Positions 37,317 to 47,041 of a stretch of 64,000 nt of DNA are shown one piece after another (within the stretch, counting starts at the first letter, position 1; each line of letters begins with the position of its first letter). Source of the stretch: Rufibacter tibetensis (GTDB taxonomy: Bacteria > Bacteroidota > Bacteroidia > Cytophagales > Hymenobacteraceae); the NCBI RefSeq assembly GCF_001310085.1, contig NZ_CP012643.1, forward strand, positions 3,207,501-3,271,500. The letters are read 5' to 3'. The notes under the pieces were generated by a model that saw nothing but the letters and a program-made list of their open reading frames with translations, did no database searches and was not told the origin of the DNA. A program made the translations under genes and the position numbers.

Positions 37317-38539
37317 AGACAATTCTACTATTGATTCCTAATCTTGGATACGGAGGGGCACAGCGGGTCTTTCATGATCATAGCACTGAATTAAGCAAGA
37401 AATACAAAGTATACGACTGTGTATTCAACAAAGATGATGGGGTTGCTTATCCAACTTCAAATGAGTTGATAGACATGCAAGTGCCCGGAGGGGGAAATAT
37501 CTTTTTAAAGATTTATTACTTCTGGTTAAGAATTCACCGGCTTAAGAAAATTAAGAAGCACTATAAGATAGATGTTTGTATCAGTCACCTTGAAGGAGCA
37601 GACTATGTAAACGTATTAAGCAAGGTAGGAGAGAAGAATGTTATCTGTGTACACGGTTCTAAGTTACACGATAAAGACATTTCTGGGCCTGTTGGCTGGA
37701 TCAGGAAAAAAATTTTTATGCCTATTCTGTATAAGATCCCAGATAAAATTGTAACGGTAAGCAGAGATATCAATCAGGAGTTGATAATGGGTTTTGGTGT
37801 TGATGCTGGTAAGGTTATCACTATCAATAACTTTTTTGATCTGGAAAAGATTCATGCTTCTGCTTCAATGCCTTTGGAAGACGCCTATCTGCCCATCTTC
37901 AAGGAGGGGAAAGTTTTGATCAATTCAGGACGCTTGGTAGCGCAAAAAAATCAATTACCCTTGTTGCCTGTCATGGCTAGTTTGAGAAAAAAAGGGTTCA
38001 ACTGTAAGTTAGTCATAGTGGGCGATGGCGATTTGCGGGAAACACTAATACAAAAAGGAAGGGAAATGGGCTTGCGCATATATGATACTTGTAGCGGAGT
38101 TGCTTTGAGTGAGGATTACGATGTGTACTTCTTGGGCTTTCATGATAACCCCTTTAAATTTATTAGTAAAGCAAATGTGTTTGTTTTTCCAAGCTCATGG
38201 GAAGGTTTTCCCATGGCATTGGGTGAAGCAATGATTTGTGGGTTGCCCGTAATTTCAACGGACTGTCCCACTGGGCCACGTGAAATGTTAGCTCCTTCTA
38301 CTGCAATTCCTGCTCAAGCAATGACAAACCCAGAATTTGCAGAGTTTGGAGTTTTAATGCCAATGTTTCAAGACCATAACTTTGACTTTAATGTTGAGAA
38401 TTGGTCCAATACTATTGGTGCATTATTAGATAATGAAGTGTTAGCACAAAAGTATAGTTCTCAGTCTAAAATACGGATGAATGACTTCAGTAAAGAAAAT
38501 GTATTTAAGAAATGGGAAGCAATAATTGATGATTTTTGA
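37313..38539 (+). CDS. GT4 family glycosyltransferase
   Basis: 408 residues, GT-B fold. A TTG start overlaps the previous stop by 4 nt, so it is translationally coupled. N-terminal LLLIPNLGYGGAQRVFHDHS; C-terminal FPSSWEGFPMALGEAMICG with Glu-x7-Glu and the donor loop DCPTGPREML. GT4 enzymes are retaining transferases using nucleotide sugars. Confidence 0.9.
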   Translation: MKTILLLIPNLGYGGAQRVFHDHSTELSKKYKVYDCVFNKDDGVAYPTSNELIDMQVPGGGNIFLKIYYFWLRIHRLKKIKKHYKIDVCISHLEGADYVNVLSKVGEKNVICVHGSKLHDKDISGPVGWIRKKIFMPILYKIPDKIVTVSRDINQELIMGFGVDAGKVITINNFFDLEKIHASASMPLEDAYLPIFKEGKVLINSGRLVAQKNQLPLLPVMASLRKKGFNCKLVIVGDGDLRETLIQKGREMGLRIYDTCSGVALSEDYDVYFLGFHDNPFKFISKANVFVFPSSWEGFPMALGEAMICGLPVISTDCPTGPREMLAPSTAIPAQAMTNPEFAEFGVLMPMFQDHNFDFNVENWSNTIGALLDNEVLAQKYSSQSKIRMNDFSKENVFKKWEAIIDDF

Positions 38540-38647
38540 TAAAACATTTCTGATTTAACTATCATGTAGAGTACGTTTTTCTTATAGGCTAGGTAACCTT
38601 GAAGAAAACGCTGAGTCTATAAAATTTGCTATGGGTTTATTGATTTC

Positions 38648-39772
38648 ATGAAAAAGATTTTCTTTCCCCATCTAGATGGGTTGCGATTTATTGCATTCTT
38701 TTTTGTATTCCTTTTTCATAGTTTTTACACTACCAGTTTAGAGATTAAGAATGATTCTGTCTTTAAGGTAATTTATGATGTAACTAGAGAAGGATATTTG
38801 GGAGTAAATTTGTTTTTTGTTTTAAGTGGGTTTTTGATAACGTATTTACTTATAGAAGAGATAAGGTTAAAAGGAACTATTGATATTAAAGCGTTCTATT
38901 ATAGAAGAATATTACGGATTTGGCCTTTGTACTTCGTTTGCGTAGCCATTGGTTTTTTTGTTTTCCCTTGGGTAAAAAATAGATTAGGAGATAACCCTTA
39001 TGAAGAAACAGCACAGCTTTCCTATTATCTTTTCTTTTTAGCTAATTACAGCAATATGTTATATGGAGTAAGTACTCCTGTCTTAGCTGTGCTATGGTCA
39101 GTATGTATAGAAGAACAGTTTTATTTAATCTGGCCTGTGCTGGTAAAGTACACACCCGTAACACGAATGCCTTTATTGCTTTACTCAATCATTGGCCTAA
39201 GTACTTTGGTTAGAATTGGAACGCTTCATTTTGGGCATGGACTTACAGAAGATACTTTTAGTGTGATATCAGATATGGCCATTGGTGGTTTAGCAGCTTG
39301 GCTTGTATTAGAGAATAAACAATTCCTTTGTGCAATTGAAAACTTGCCAAAATATATCATTGTAGCTATTTACCTGGTATTAGTTTGGTTTATCTACAAC
39401 CGGGAGATCTTCTCTGACTTAAACATGTATTGGTTGGCCATTGACAGATTGGTCTTGGCTGTTTTGTTTGCTTTCGTTATTCTGGAACAGAATTTTTCTC
39501 GAAATTCTTTCTATAAGTTAGGTGATTTCAAACGGATTTCCTCATTGGGGAAATATACTTACGGCTTGTACTGCCTTCATTTTTTGGCATTACTAGTGGC
39601 CTATAAAATCTCTTTCAAATTAGGAGCAAATAACAGTGTGGCAGGAGTTGTCTTCTTTGATAACGTTTTAGGCTTGCTTATTGCTTTTGCCATGAGTTAT
39701 GTGAGTTATCATTTCTTTGAAATGTATTTTCTTAAACTTAAAAGTAGATTTTCTTATATCTCCAAAGATTAA
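38648..39772 (+). CDS. Acyltransferase 3 family (OafA-like) O-acyltransferase
   Basis: 374 residues, about ten membrane helices. FPHLDGLRFIAFFFVFLFHSF has the conserved His, YRRILRIWPLYFVCVAIGF the conserved Arg region, and WSVCIEEQFYLIWPVLVK the family's third motif. Transfers acetyl groups to the polysaccharide at the inner membrane. A second, frameshifted OafA-like gene lies at 42.1-43.2 kb. Confidence 0.9.
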   Translation: MKKIFFPHLDGLRFIAFFFVFLFHSFYTTSLEIKNDSVFKVIYDVTREGYLGVNLFFVLSGFLITYLLIEEIRLKGTIDIKAFYYRRILRIWPLYFVCVAIGFFVFPWVKNRLGDNPYEETAQLSYYLFFLANYSNMLYGVSTPVLAVLWSVCIEEQFYLIWPVLVKYTPVTRMPLLLYSIIGLSTLVRIGTLHFGHGLTEDTFSVISDMAIGGLAAWLVLENKQFLCAIENLPKYIIVAIYLVLVWFIYNREIFSDLNMYWLAIDRLVLAVLFAFVILEQNFSRNSFYKLGDFKRISSLGKYTYGLYCLHFLALLVAYKISFKLGANNSVAGVVFFDNVLGLLIAFAMSYVSYHFFEMYFLKLKSRFSYISKD

Positions 39773-39788
39773 AGGAATATAGCCTTAG

Positions 39789-40928
39789 ATGAGAAATAAA
39801 ATAAATGTATTAGTTATTGATAATAGTCTTGACATAACCGGTGCTTTCAATGCAATTTGGTATTGTGTTCTGGATTTGAAGGAAGAGGTTGATTTTACAT
39901 TCCTGATTCCTGAAGAAAGTAAAAACGATATATTCTTATCTGAGCAGGGTTTTAGCGCTTATAAATTTCCTATGAAAGAAATTAGTAAGAACATGGGGAG
40001 CAATGCTCTCTATTTTCCTTTGCTTTTTTCAAATGCCCTGCGGCTAAGAAAAATATTGGAAAAACACAGTATTGATATTGTGCATGCAAATGATTTGTAC
40101 AATATGGTAGGGCTGGTAGGTAGGTTTGGCGCCTCTTATAAACTTTTAACCCACATCAGGAGGTTGCCTAATTCATTTCCATCTCTGTTTTTCAACAGCT
40201 GGATGGCACTGCATGAGAAGTTTGCTGATGCTATTGTGGGTGTTTCAACAGCTTGTTTTGTTAAATCGCCTACGGGTAAATCGCAAGTGATCTATGACAG
40301 GCTTCCTTTACAGGAAAAATATCCTCTTTATGAAGTCCAAGAGCTAAGGGAAGGAGTAGTGAAACTTATCTATTTGGCAAACTTTACTTTTGGGAAAGGA
40401 CAGAATCATGCCGTGGAAGCTTTAGCACGAGTAGTAAAAAAGTGCAACTTAAAAAATGTACATCTAACCTTTGCCGGAGGTGATTTTGGACTTGAAAAGA
40501 ACAGGCAGTTCAAACAGGCTTTGATAGATAGAGCTGGCGTACTTGAGATCAATAGGTATGTATCTTTTGAAGATAAAGTTGTTGATGTAGAGCGTAAGTT
40601 GAAAGAGTATGACATAGCCCTTAATTTTTCAGATTCTGAATCTTTCTCTTATACCTGCTTGGAAGCCTTGCATTATGGCGTTCCATTAATTGCCACAGAC
40701 TCAGGAGGGCCGCGAGAGCTATTTGAAGATCAAGAAAGCGGGATATTAGTACCTGTGCAGGATATAGATAAAATGGCTCAAGCAATTGTACAGCTTGCTA
40801 CAAATGTGAATTTAAGAAAGAAGTTTAGTGAAAACAGCCGTGAATTCGTGCGTTCCAAGTTTTCAAAAGAACAAACTTCTGAAAAGCTAGGAAGCCTTTA
40901 CAAAGAGTTGAAAGAGCAGCAGAATTGA
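39789..40928 (+). CDS. GT4 family glycosyltransferase
   Basis: 379 residues, GT-B. N-terminal acceptor domain with VDFTFLIPEESK and SIDIVHANDLYNMVGLVGRF; C-terminal donor domain with LIYLANFTFGKGQNHAVEAL, SDSESFSYTCLEALHYGVPL (Glu-x7-Glu) and DSGGPRELF. Starts 17 nt after the acyltransferase stop. Confidence 0.9.
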   Translation: MRNKINVLVIDNSLDITGAFNAIWYCVLDLKEEVDFTFLIPEESKNDIFLSEQGFSAYKFPMKEISKNMGSNALYFPLLFSNALRLRKILEKHSIDIVHANDLYNMVGLVGRFGASYKLLTHIRRLPNSFPSLFFNSWMALHEKFADAIVGVSTACFVKSPTGKSQVIYDRLPLQEKYPLYEVQELREGVVKLIYLANFTFGKGQNHAVEALARVVKKCNLKNVHLTFAGGDFGLEKNRQFKQALIDRAGVLEINRYVSFEDKVVDVERKLKEYDIALNFSDSESFSYTCLEALHYGVPLIATDSGGPRELFEDQESGILVPVQDIDKMAQAIVQLATNVNLRKKFSENSREFVRSKFSKEQTSEKLGSLYKELKEQQN

Positions 40929-40944
40929 GAGAAGTTTAGAGCGA

Positions 40945-42024
40945 ATGAAAGGCAAAATATTATTTGTATCACCTTACCCGGTTGATAAAGCTCCTAGCCA
41001 ACGGTTAAAATTCGAGCAGTATTATTCCTATTTTAAGGAAAACGGCTATGAATTGACTACCAATAGCTTTATTGATGAAGATTTCTGGAAGATTGTTTAT
41101 AAGCCTCGGAATTATGTAAAAAAAATTTGTTACACGCTGCTTGGCTATCTTAGAAGGTTCCTTTTGCTTTTTACGCTGCGAAAATATGATGTTGTATACA
41201 TTCATTTATGGGTGACTCCTATAGGTCCTCCTTTTTTTGAGTATTTGTACAGGGCGTTCGCCAAAAAGGTAGTGTATGACATAGATGATCTTATTTTTCT
41301 AAAGCCCAAGAGTAAAGCAAACCCTATTATTAATATGCTTAAATCTGGGAATAAGCCTATCTACTTGATGAAGCATGCGGATCATGTGATTACATGTACT
41401 CCCCATCTAGATACCTTTGTAAGGCAGTATAATCAGAGCACTACGGATATCTCTTCCACAATTAATACTGATGTTTATCAGCAACGATCAGATTATTCTA
41501 TTCAAGGCAGACCTATTGTTTTAGGTTGGAGTGGCAGCCATAGCACCTCTAAATATGTTTATTTACTCAAAGATGTTTTGCGAAGGCTGTCAAAAGAAAT
41601 GCCGCTAAAACTATTGGTTATCGGTGATCCGGCATTTAATATTTCCGGAGTAGAAGTTGAAGCTATCAAATGGAATGAAGCAACCGAGGTAAAAGATTTA
41701 GGCCGGATAGATATTGGTTTATATCCTTTGCCAGATGAGGAGTGGGTATTAGGAAAAAGTGGTTTAAAGGCTCTTCAATATATGGCCCTTGGGATACCTA
41801 CTGTTGCAACTGCTATTGGAGCTAACTTTAGAGTAATTGAAAGTGGTATTTCTGGTTTCTTGGTTACATCAGAAGAAGAGTGGTATAAAAGAATAAAGCA
41901 ATTGACTCTAGATCAATCTCTAAGACACCAAATTGGGGTAGCAGCTGCAAAAAGGGTGAGACAATATTATTCTATTAAAGCAAATGCTCCAGTTTATCTA
42001 TCTATTATCAATTCTTTAAACTAA
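40945..42024 (+). CDS. GT4-type glycosyltransferase, last gene of the plus-strand block
   Basis: 359 residues, GT-B. KVVYDIDDLIFLKPKSKAN and ADHVITCTPHLDTFV belong to the N-terminal domain; VLGWSGSHSTSKYVYLL, DIGLYPLPDEEWVLGKSGLK and QYMALGIPTVATAIGAN belong to the donor site. The stop (42022-42024) is immediately followed by the 80-bp palindrome. Confidence 0.87.
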   Translation: MKGKILFVSPYPVDKAPSQRLKFEQYYSYFKENGYELTTNSFIDEDFWKIVYKPRNYVKKICYTLLGYLRRFLLLFTLRKYDVVYIHLWVTPIGPPFFEYLYRAFAKKVVYDIDDLIFLKPKSKANPIINMLKSGNKPIYLMKHADHVITCTPHLDTFVRQYNQSTTDISSTINTDVYQQRSDYSIQGRPIVLGWSGSHSTSKYVYLLKDVLRRLSKEMPLKLLVIGDPAFNISGVEVEAIKWNEATEVKDLGRIDIGLYPLPDEEWVLGKSGLKALQYMALGIPTVATAIGANFRVIESGISGFLVTSEEEWYKRIKQLTLDQSLRHQIGVAAAKRVRQYYSIKANAPVYLSIINSLN

Positions 42025-42103
42025 TAAGAAGGAGATAAACTAAAACAAAAACGGTGCACGAGATCTCGTGCACCGTTTTTGTTTTAGTTTATCTCCTTCT
42101 TAT
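42024..42103. terminator. Perfect 80-bp palindrome, bidirectional terminator-like
   Basis: Arms 42024-42063 and 42064-42103 are exact reverse complements with no spacer (centre AGATCT). The GC-rich core ACGGTGCACGAGA/TCTCGTGCACCGT is followed on both strands by TTTTGTTTT, so it works as a bidirectional terminator between convergent genes. The left end is the last base of one gene's stop; the right arm covers the end of the other gene (stop at 42089-42091). Confidence 0.85.
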
Positions 42104-43247
42104 GAATGGTTTTTCAGCAACTAAAAAGAAAAGATATGCAAAACCAATAATCATGGGAGTTCCCACAAGAAGGTAGAATAAAACACCATGCAGGGGTGAT
42201 AAATTTAATGGGTTTACTATATACTGATATTGTATTTGCAGTAACGGAGCATGAATTAGATAAATGCTATAGGCAAAAGATCCCATAAAGGCAATTGGTT
42301 TCCATGATAGGCACTTGGTTACATATTTTAAGCCACCTGTAGATAGACTTACCAAAAGACCCATGCATGAAATTCCAATCAAGATGTCAGTGTATGGGTA
42401 TGGAGCCTCATAAATTCTCAGGTGTTCCAATATCATTATTAACAAAACTGTTACTGTACTTAGAATGTAGATAGCCTTTTCACTAAAGGCTGAAATCAAT
42501 CTTTTTTTATGGTTTCTGTCTACTAAAGTTTCATTAGCAGCCAGCATGCCAAAGGTGAAGAGTGCCAGGTAGTGAGGTGAAATAACAGTTTCTCCGTTAT
42601 CAAAATTCGTTTGCTCCAGTATTAGCCATAAAGCTGAAGAAATTATCACTGTGAATAATGTAGATCTATAAGGGCCAAATTTTCTGTAGCTTATTACTAA
42701 TAAGGGAAACAGAAAATAGATTCTCCATTCTACTGAAATAGACCATAAAGAATAATTTATTTTAGGATCTGGTTCATGCAGAATGTCTTGTAATAAGAAG
42801 ATGTGAAAATAAATGTCTTTCGTAGATACTGGTATGGCAAAATCCCAGACAGTACCTGTCTTTTGACCAAGCAAAAGTGAAATAAGTAAGAGAGTGAAGG
42901 CTAACGTGAAATAGTAAGGAGGTAAAATTCTTTTAGCCTTTTTTTGAAAAATTCATTAGCACTTAACTTTAGAACCCCGTTATTTTTGACAACTGGTAAC
43001 ATCAGGCTAAATTCAGATAGTACAATAAATAAATTTACTGCGAAATGGCCATATCTGAACGGAAGAGTGATGAAACTGGCAAGGGTTCTGGCGGGATAAT
43101 CTATGTGCATGAAGGCATGATAGATGACCACGTAAATTGCCGCCAGTGCTCTTAGTCCATCTAAATAGGCGAGATGATTTAATGGCGTTTTTTTGTAATT
43201 GCAGGTGTGCTTACTCTTTGGGCAGCTTGTTTATACGTGTGTGTCAA
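42089..43247 (-). pseudogene. Acyltransferase 3 (OafA-like) gene with one or two frameshifts
   Basis: Frames at 43131-42901 and 42874-42089 are two halves of one acyltransferase. The first ends FFKKRLKEFYLLTISR-stop, while the same DNA shifted by one reads KRILPPYYFTL as expected; an A8 instead of A7 (plus strand T7, 42939-42945) restores it. Upstream DNA encodes LAYLDGLRALAAIYVVIYHAFMH, the family's first motif, but the frame has no start. A second A7 (T7 at 43188-43194), if A8, would join it to a TTG-started N-terminus at 43247. WSISVEWRIYFLFPLLV is the third motif. True mutation or sequencing error cannot be told apart. Confidence 0.7.
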
Positions 43248-43274
43248 TAGTATACAGATTTGTGTTACTGTTCC

Positions 43275-44633
43275 TTATACTGTGGCGGGTCTTCTGGTGC
43301 CAGGTAAGGATGTTTTGGGCTTTATATTTTGCTTTTTTGTAACAAAGTAATATCTCATGATATATAGGGCCGAAAGGTAGAATGGCATTAAGGGGATTTT
43401 ATATCTTACTAAGGTTCCAAAATTACCGCTGTTAGTGCCTACTGCGAAAGCTAAGACCAAAGAAAATATAAAACTGAAAGTTAGGATTGGAGTAGTAGAA
43501 ATCAACTTAAAGCTTTTGCCAAATCCTGTTTTGTAGAATAGAAAAACAGTTAAATAGATGAAAATCATTGCCTCAACGGCAGAAAGGAGCATGATGGGAT
43601 TTCTTACTTCCCAAAGAAACGGTCGGAACAAAGAAACAACCACAGCTTGTGGGGCAACAGCTAACATACTGCCAATGCTGCCGTCAAAAGTACCAATGTT
43701 ATAGGCAGAGCCCGTGGCCACCATACTACTTGTCAAATATTCACTATTGATTTTTGTTCTTTCCCCAATCTTATCTACATCATATTTATCATCTCCTTCG
43801 GTAAGTTTTGTTGCTCCAAAGTAGGCAAACACTAAGCCTAAACCAATGAATACGGGTTTAAGTAGATTTCTTACCGCTGCATTTTTGATTCTTTTGTTGT
43901 TCTCAGAAAATATCCAGAAAAGGGCCGGTGGTAAGAATGATAATAAAACGTATACCTTCACATTATAGACAAGCCAAGCTGCTAGTAGGGTTATAATTAG
44001 TGATTTGATGAAGCTTTTCTTTTCTATGAAAGCTGCATAGAAGCCATAGAAAAGCCAACCTAGTGCCCCCATGGTAATGGAGTCTTTCATAAAGCCAGAC
44101 CCCCAAAAAAAAACGGAAGGCATAAAGAAGCAAGCTATTGCGAAATGTTTGTGCAGGTGGGGGTAGAGCTTATTGAACGTCAGATACATAGCCCACATGC
44201 CAGTGAAGCTCACCAATGCAAAAAAAATAGCAATAATGGTGTAAGAATTAAAACCTATCACCCCAAATAGAGCTCCTATCTTGACAATGATAAACTCCGT
44301 AGGAGAATGGTACCAATACATAGGAGATGTATATTTAATTGTTGCAGGATTAAATTCTCCATTAGACAAAAAAAGCTGTAGCCCTACTGTGGGATCATCG
44401 TAAAAAGCCTGCGTAACCAGCTTGCTATGAAAATAGTAGTTAAAGGTATCTCCACCGCCATAGTAGAATTGATAGATTAAACCTAAAGCAATTGCACCGC
44501 CCAATTTCAAGGTAAGTGCCGGAATAAAGTATTTTCTTGTGAGCTTGTTTGTAGCCTTAGGCCTAACTTGGTATGCTATCATATAAAACAAGAGCAAGTA
44601 GATAGGAGTGAGCAATAAATCTTTTAATTCCAT
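43275..44633 (-). CDS. Multi-pass membrane protein of unknown function, possible polymerase/GT-C type
   Basis: 452 residues with about ten or eleven membrane segments (LLLTPIYLLLFYMIAYQV to LMPFYLSALYIMRYYF). A long loop YYGGGDTFNYYFHSKLV with Gly-Asp residues and a second loop around 285-340 (GDDKYDVDKIGERTK) could be periplasmic. Bacteroidota have many such proteins in envelope loci; Wzy-like polymerisation is conceivable but unsupported by motif. It is 10 nt from the upstream TPR gene, so one operon. Confidence 0.65.
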   Translation of the reverse strand: MELKDLLLTPIYLLLFYMIAYQVRPKATNKLTRKYFIPALTLKLGGAIALGLIYQFYYGGGDTFNYYFHSKLVTQAFYDDPTVGLQLFLSNGEFNPATIKYTSPMYWYHSPTEFIIVKIGALFGVIGFNSYTIIAIFFALVSFTGMWAMYLTFNKLYPHLHKHFAIACFFMPSVFFWGSGFMKDSITMGALGWLFYGFYAAFIEKKSFIKSLIITLLAAWLVYNVKVYVLLSFLPPALFWIFSENNKRIKNAAVRNLLKPVFIGLGLVFAYFGATKLTEGDDKYDVDKIGERTKINSEYLTSSMVATGSAYNIGTFDGSIGSMLAVAPQAVVVSLFRPFLWEVRNPIMLLSAVEAMIFIYLTVFLFYKTGFGKSFKLISTTPILTFSFIFSLVLAFAVGTNSGNFGTLVRYKIPLMPFYLSALYIMRYYFVTKKQNIKPKTSLPGTRRPATV

Positions 44634-44643
44634 CGTTTCTATC

Positions 44644-45912
44644 TTACTTCACTTTCCTGTTCTTCCTCAAATAAGCTTTCGCCTCTTTCTCTGCATCTGA
44701 CTTTGAATTAGCTAACCGCATGACGGTTTCATAGTACTGCTTTGCTTGGCGCACATTCTTTTCTTTGTCACTCATTCTTGCTAAGTTCACGAAGGAAGAA
44801 ATATAATAACCAGATTCCTGTTCATTAATCTGCTCTGCGAAGGTAATGCATTGCTGATAGTAACTTCTTGCCTTGGCGTAATCCTTGTTTCGGTACTGGT
44901 TGATGTAAGCTAGATAAAAACTGGCATATCGGCCACTGATGGCTTCGTAGCCAAATACCTTCCGGTTAATCTTATCTAGAATCTGAGTGGAGAGCTGCTC
45001 AGCCACAGGAAAATTTCCTTCGGTGAAGGCCATGCGGGCGTAGAAGCGCTGGAAATACGGGTTGTCTGGGTACGTACTGGCTAAGTATTGGGCAAGCGAC
45101 ATGGCTGAAGCGCCATTCTTAGCATCATTGGCGTAAATTTTCATTAACCAGTACTTTGCCTCGGTGCCGGTGTAGAATCCATTGAAAGCAACTTGCTGCA
45201 GCTGTTTTAGTCCTAAGTTCTTGTTCCCTTTGGGAAAGAAGTACAACACGGGGCGAAGCAAGGGATAGTTTTCATGAATCCAGATGGAGTAATAGTTGAA
45301 AAGCGCCTCCCCGAACAGGAACTCATCGCTTAGACCATTAGCTTTTTTGCTTTTCTGCAGGTAATCTAAGGCCCGGTTACTCATAATGGCGGCTTTGCGC
45401 CAATTTTTCCGCTCAGCGTGAAGACGGGCCCCAAACCCATTGGCTGCGGAGAGGAAGAAAGCAGCTTCTAAATTCTTGTTATCCTTGTCATACAGGTTCC
45501 CGGCCAGGGTGATGGTGGTGTCCATGTAAGCCAGGAAGTAATTGTCGTAACGAGTGTCAGTGATGTTAGAGGGCACCATTTTCCACCATTGGCTCAGACC
45601 TATGAGGAAATAGGGCATGGGGTGTTTAGGATACCGGCGACGCAAGGATCTGAACTGCTTTTCAGCGGTCTCAAACTTGAAGTTGTACATGTTGTCTACC
45701 GCCCCCCCCAACTCGTTCATGATGCTTTCATTCAACAGCAGCCACCCTTTTATGTCAAGCGCCTGGGGCAACACGTCAATAGAATCCAGAATGATGATGG
45801 CCTGTAAGGAATCCAGGAGTTTTTGGTCGATCTGTTTGGTAGAATCAGGTACCTGCGCCTGAACCTGCAAAAAGGGAAAGAGGAAAAAAAAGAAGAAAAG
45901 TACCTTTTTCAT
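44644..45912 (-). CDS. Exported TPR-repeat protein
   Basis: 422 residues from ATG 45912 (MKKVLFFFFFLFPFLQVQAQ), which gives a clean signal peptide; the frame is open to 45948 with a less likely extension. Helical repeats fit tetratricopeptide repeats: YPKHPMPYFLIGLSQWWK, YPDNPYFQRFYARMAFTEGN and NVRQAKQYYETVMRLA. Probably periplasmic scaffolding. Upstream member of the minus-strand operon with the membrane protein and the broken acyltransferase. Confidence 0.78.
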   Translation of the reverse strand: MKKVLFFFFFLFPFLQVQAQVPDSTKQIDQKLLDSLQAIIILDSIDVLPQALDIKGWLLLNESIMNELGGAVDNMYNFKFETAEKQFRSLRRRYPKHPMPYFLIGLSQWWKMVPSNITDTRYDNYFLAYMDTTITLAGNLYDKDNKNLEAAFFLSAANGFGARLHAERKNWRKAAIMSNRALDYLQKSKKANGLSDEFLFGEALFNYYSIWIHENYPLLRPVLYFFPKGNKNLGLKQLQQVAFNGFYTGTEAKYWLMKIYANDAKNGASAMSLAQYLASTYPDNPYFQRFYARMAFTEGNFPVAEQLSTQILDKINRKVFGYEAISGRYASFYLAYINQYRNKDYAKARSYYQQCITFAEQINEQESGYYISSFVNLARMSDKEKNVRQAKQYYETVMRLANSKSDAEKEAKAYLRKNRKVK

Positions 45913-46103
45913 TAATTTTCTAAACTGCCAAAATACTCCTATGTGCACAAAGGCCTAAGGCAATGGGGTGTATACTAAAACCGATCCCACAACAAGTGCT
46001 TAACTCAGTAGGTTTCAAGTTCCGTTATAATACTGAGTCTGCTTTTGCCTTGATTTCTCAAAAGTAAGGCCAAAACCCATGTATTCACTACAGAGAAAAC
46101 CAT

Positions 46104-46111
46104 TACTTTTG
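46104..46111 (+). promoter_or_regulatory. -7 promoter element of the M42 peptidase gene
   Basis: TACTTTTG (TAnnTTTG) lies 15 nt before the ATG at 46127, implying a leader of about 10 nt. No clear -33 element. This position rules out the more upstream ATG at 46079. Confidence 0.55.
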
Positions 46112-46126
46112 AAAAAACGCACAACT

Positions 46127-47041
46127 ATGGAATTATTGCGCCAACTCTGCCAGATTCATGCTCCTTCGGGAAATGAAGTACTAATGAAAGAGTTCTTGTT
46201 GAGCTATGTGCAGGAGCATCAAGATACCTGGAAGACAAAACCTCAGATCATTCATGGCGAAGGGTTCCAGGATTGTCTGCTGCTGGTTTTTGGCAAGCCC
46301 CGTACAGTCATTTTTGCCCACATGGATTCTATTGGGTTTATGGTGCGGTATGGCAGGCAACTCATCCGGATTGGTGGTCCTGAGCTCATGACGGGGTATG
46401 AGTTAGTAGGAGAAGACAGCCAGGGGAAGATTTCCTGCACGCTGGTCGTGGACGAAGAAGAAAGGGACTTGCACTACGACTTTGAACGAGAGATAGATCG
46501 TGGCACAGAGTTGGTTTTTAAGCCTGATTTCAGGGAAACAGACGAAACGGTGCAGTGTTGCTACTTGGACAATCGATTGGGCGTCTGGAACGTGCTGCAG
46601 GTGGCCGAGACGTTGGAGGACGGCATCATTGCCTTCGGCTGTTGGGAGGAGACCGGCGGCGGATCTGTGGGTTATCTGGCCAAGTACATGCATGAAACCT
46701 ACGGCGTCACCCAGGCCTTGATCTCAGATATCACCTGGGTCACCGAGGGCGTGCATGCCGGGCAAGGGGTGGTCATTTCTTTGCGTGATTCCCTCATTCC
46801 TCGGAGGAGCTTTGTGCAGAAAATCATCAGGTTGGCGCAGGAGGCCGGCATCCCGCACCAGGTGGAGGTGGAGAGCGCCGGCGGCTCAGACGGGAAGGAA
46901 CTGCATTACGGCAACATCCCCTGGGACTGGTGCTTTGTGGGGGCGCCCGAGGACAATGTACATTCCCCCGAAGAGATCGTGCACAAGAGTGATATTTACG
47001 CCATGGTAGAGTTGTATAACCTCTTGATGGTGGAATTATGA
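46127..47041 (+). CDS. M42 family metallopeptidase (glutamyl aminopeptidase-like)
   Basis: 304 residues from ATG 46127 (MELLRQLCQIHAPSGNE). Two-metal ligands in order: VIFAHMDSIGF, CYLDNRLGVW, FGCWEETGGGSVGY, ALISDITWV and DNVHSPEEIVH. Cytoplasmic aminopeptidases of this family act on N-terminal acidic or other residues. The 5' half is less GC-rich than the 3' half. The last 81 bases recur, diverged, at 49879-49959 just before hppA. The stop abuts the near-perfect inverted repeat at 47041. Confidence 0.9.
   Translation: MELLRQLCQIHAPSGNEVLMKEFLLSYVQEHQDTWKTKPQIIHGEGFQDCLLLVFGKPRTVIFAHMDSIGFMVRYGRQLIRIGGPELMTGYELVGEDSQGKISCTLVVDEEERDLHYDFEREIDRGTELVFKPDFRETDETVQCCYLDNRLGVWNVLQVAETLEDGIIAFGCWEETGGGSVGYLAKYMHETYGVTQALISDITWVTEGVHAGQGVVISLRDSLIPRRSFVQKIIRLAQEAGIPHQVEVESAGGSDGKELHYGNIPWDWCFVGAPEDNVHSPEEIVHKSDIYAMVELYNLLMVEL

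Noticed and set aside
42025-42040. The palindrome arm TAAGAAGGAGATAAAC resembles the phage T7 gene 10 ribosome-binding leader used in vectors
   Set aside because: Match is limited to about 13 bases, has no following start codon in phase and is part of a native palindrome; no other vector sequence is nearby.
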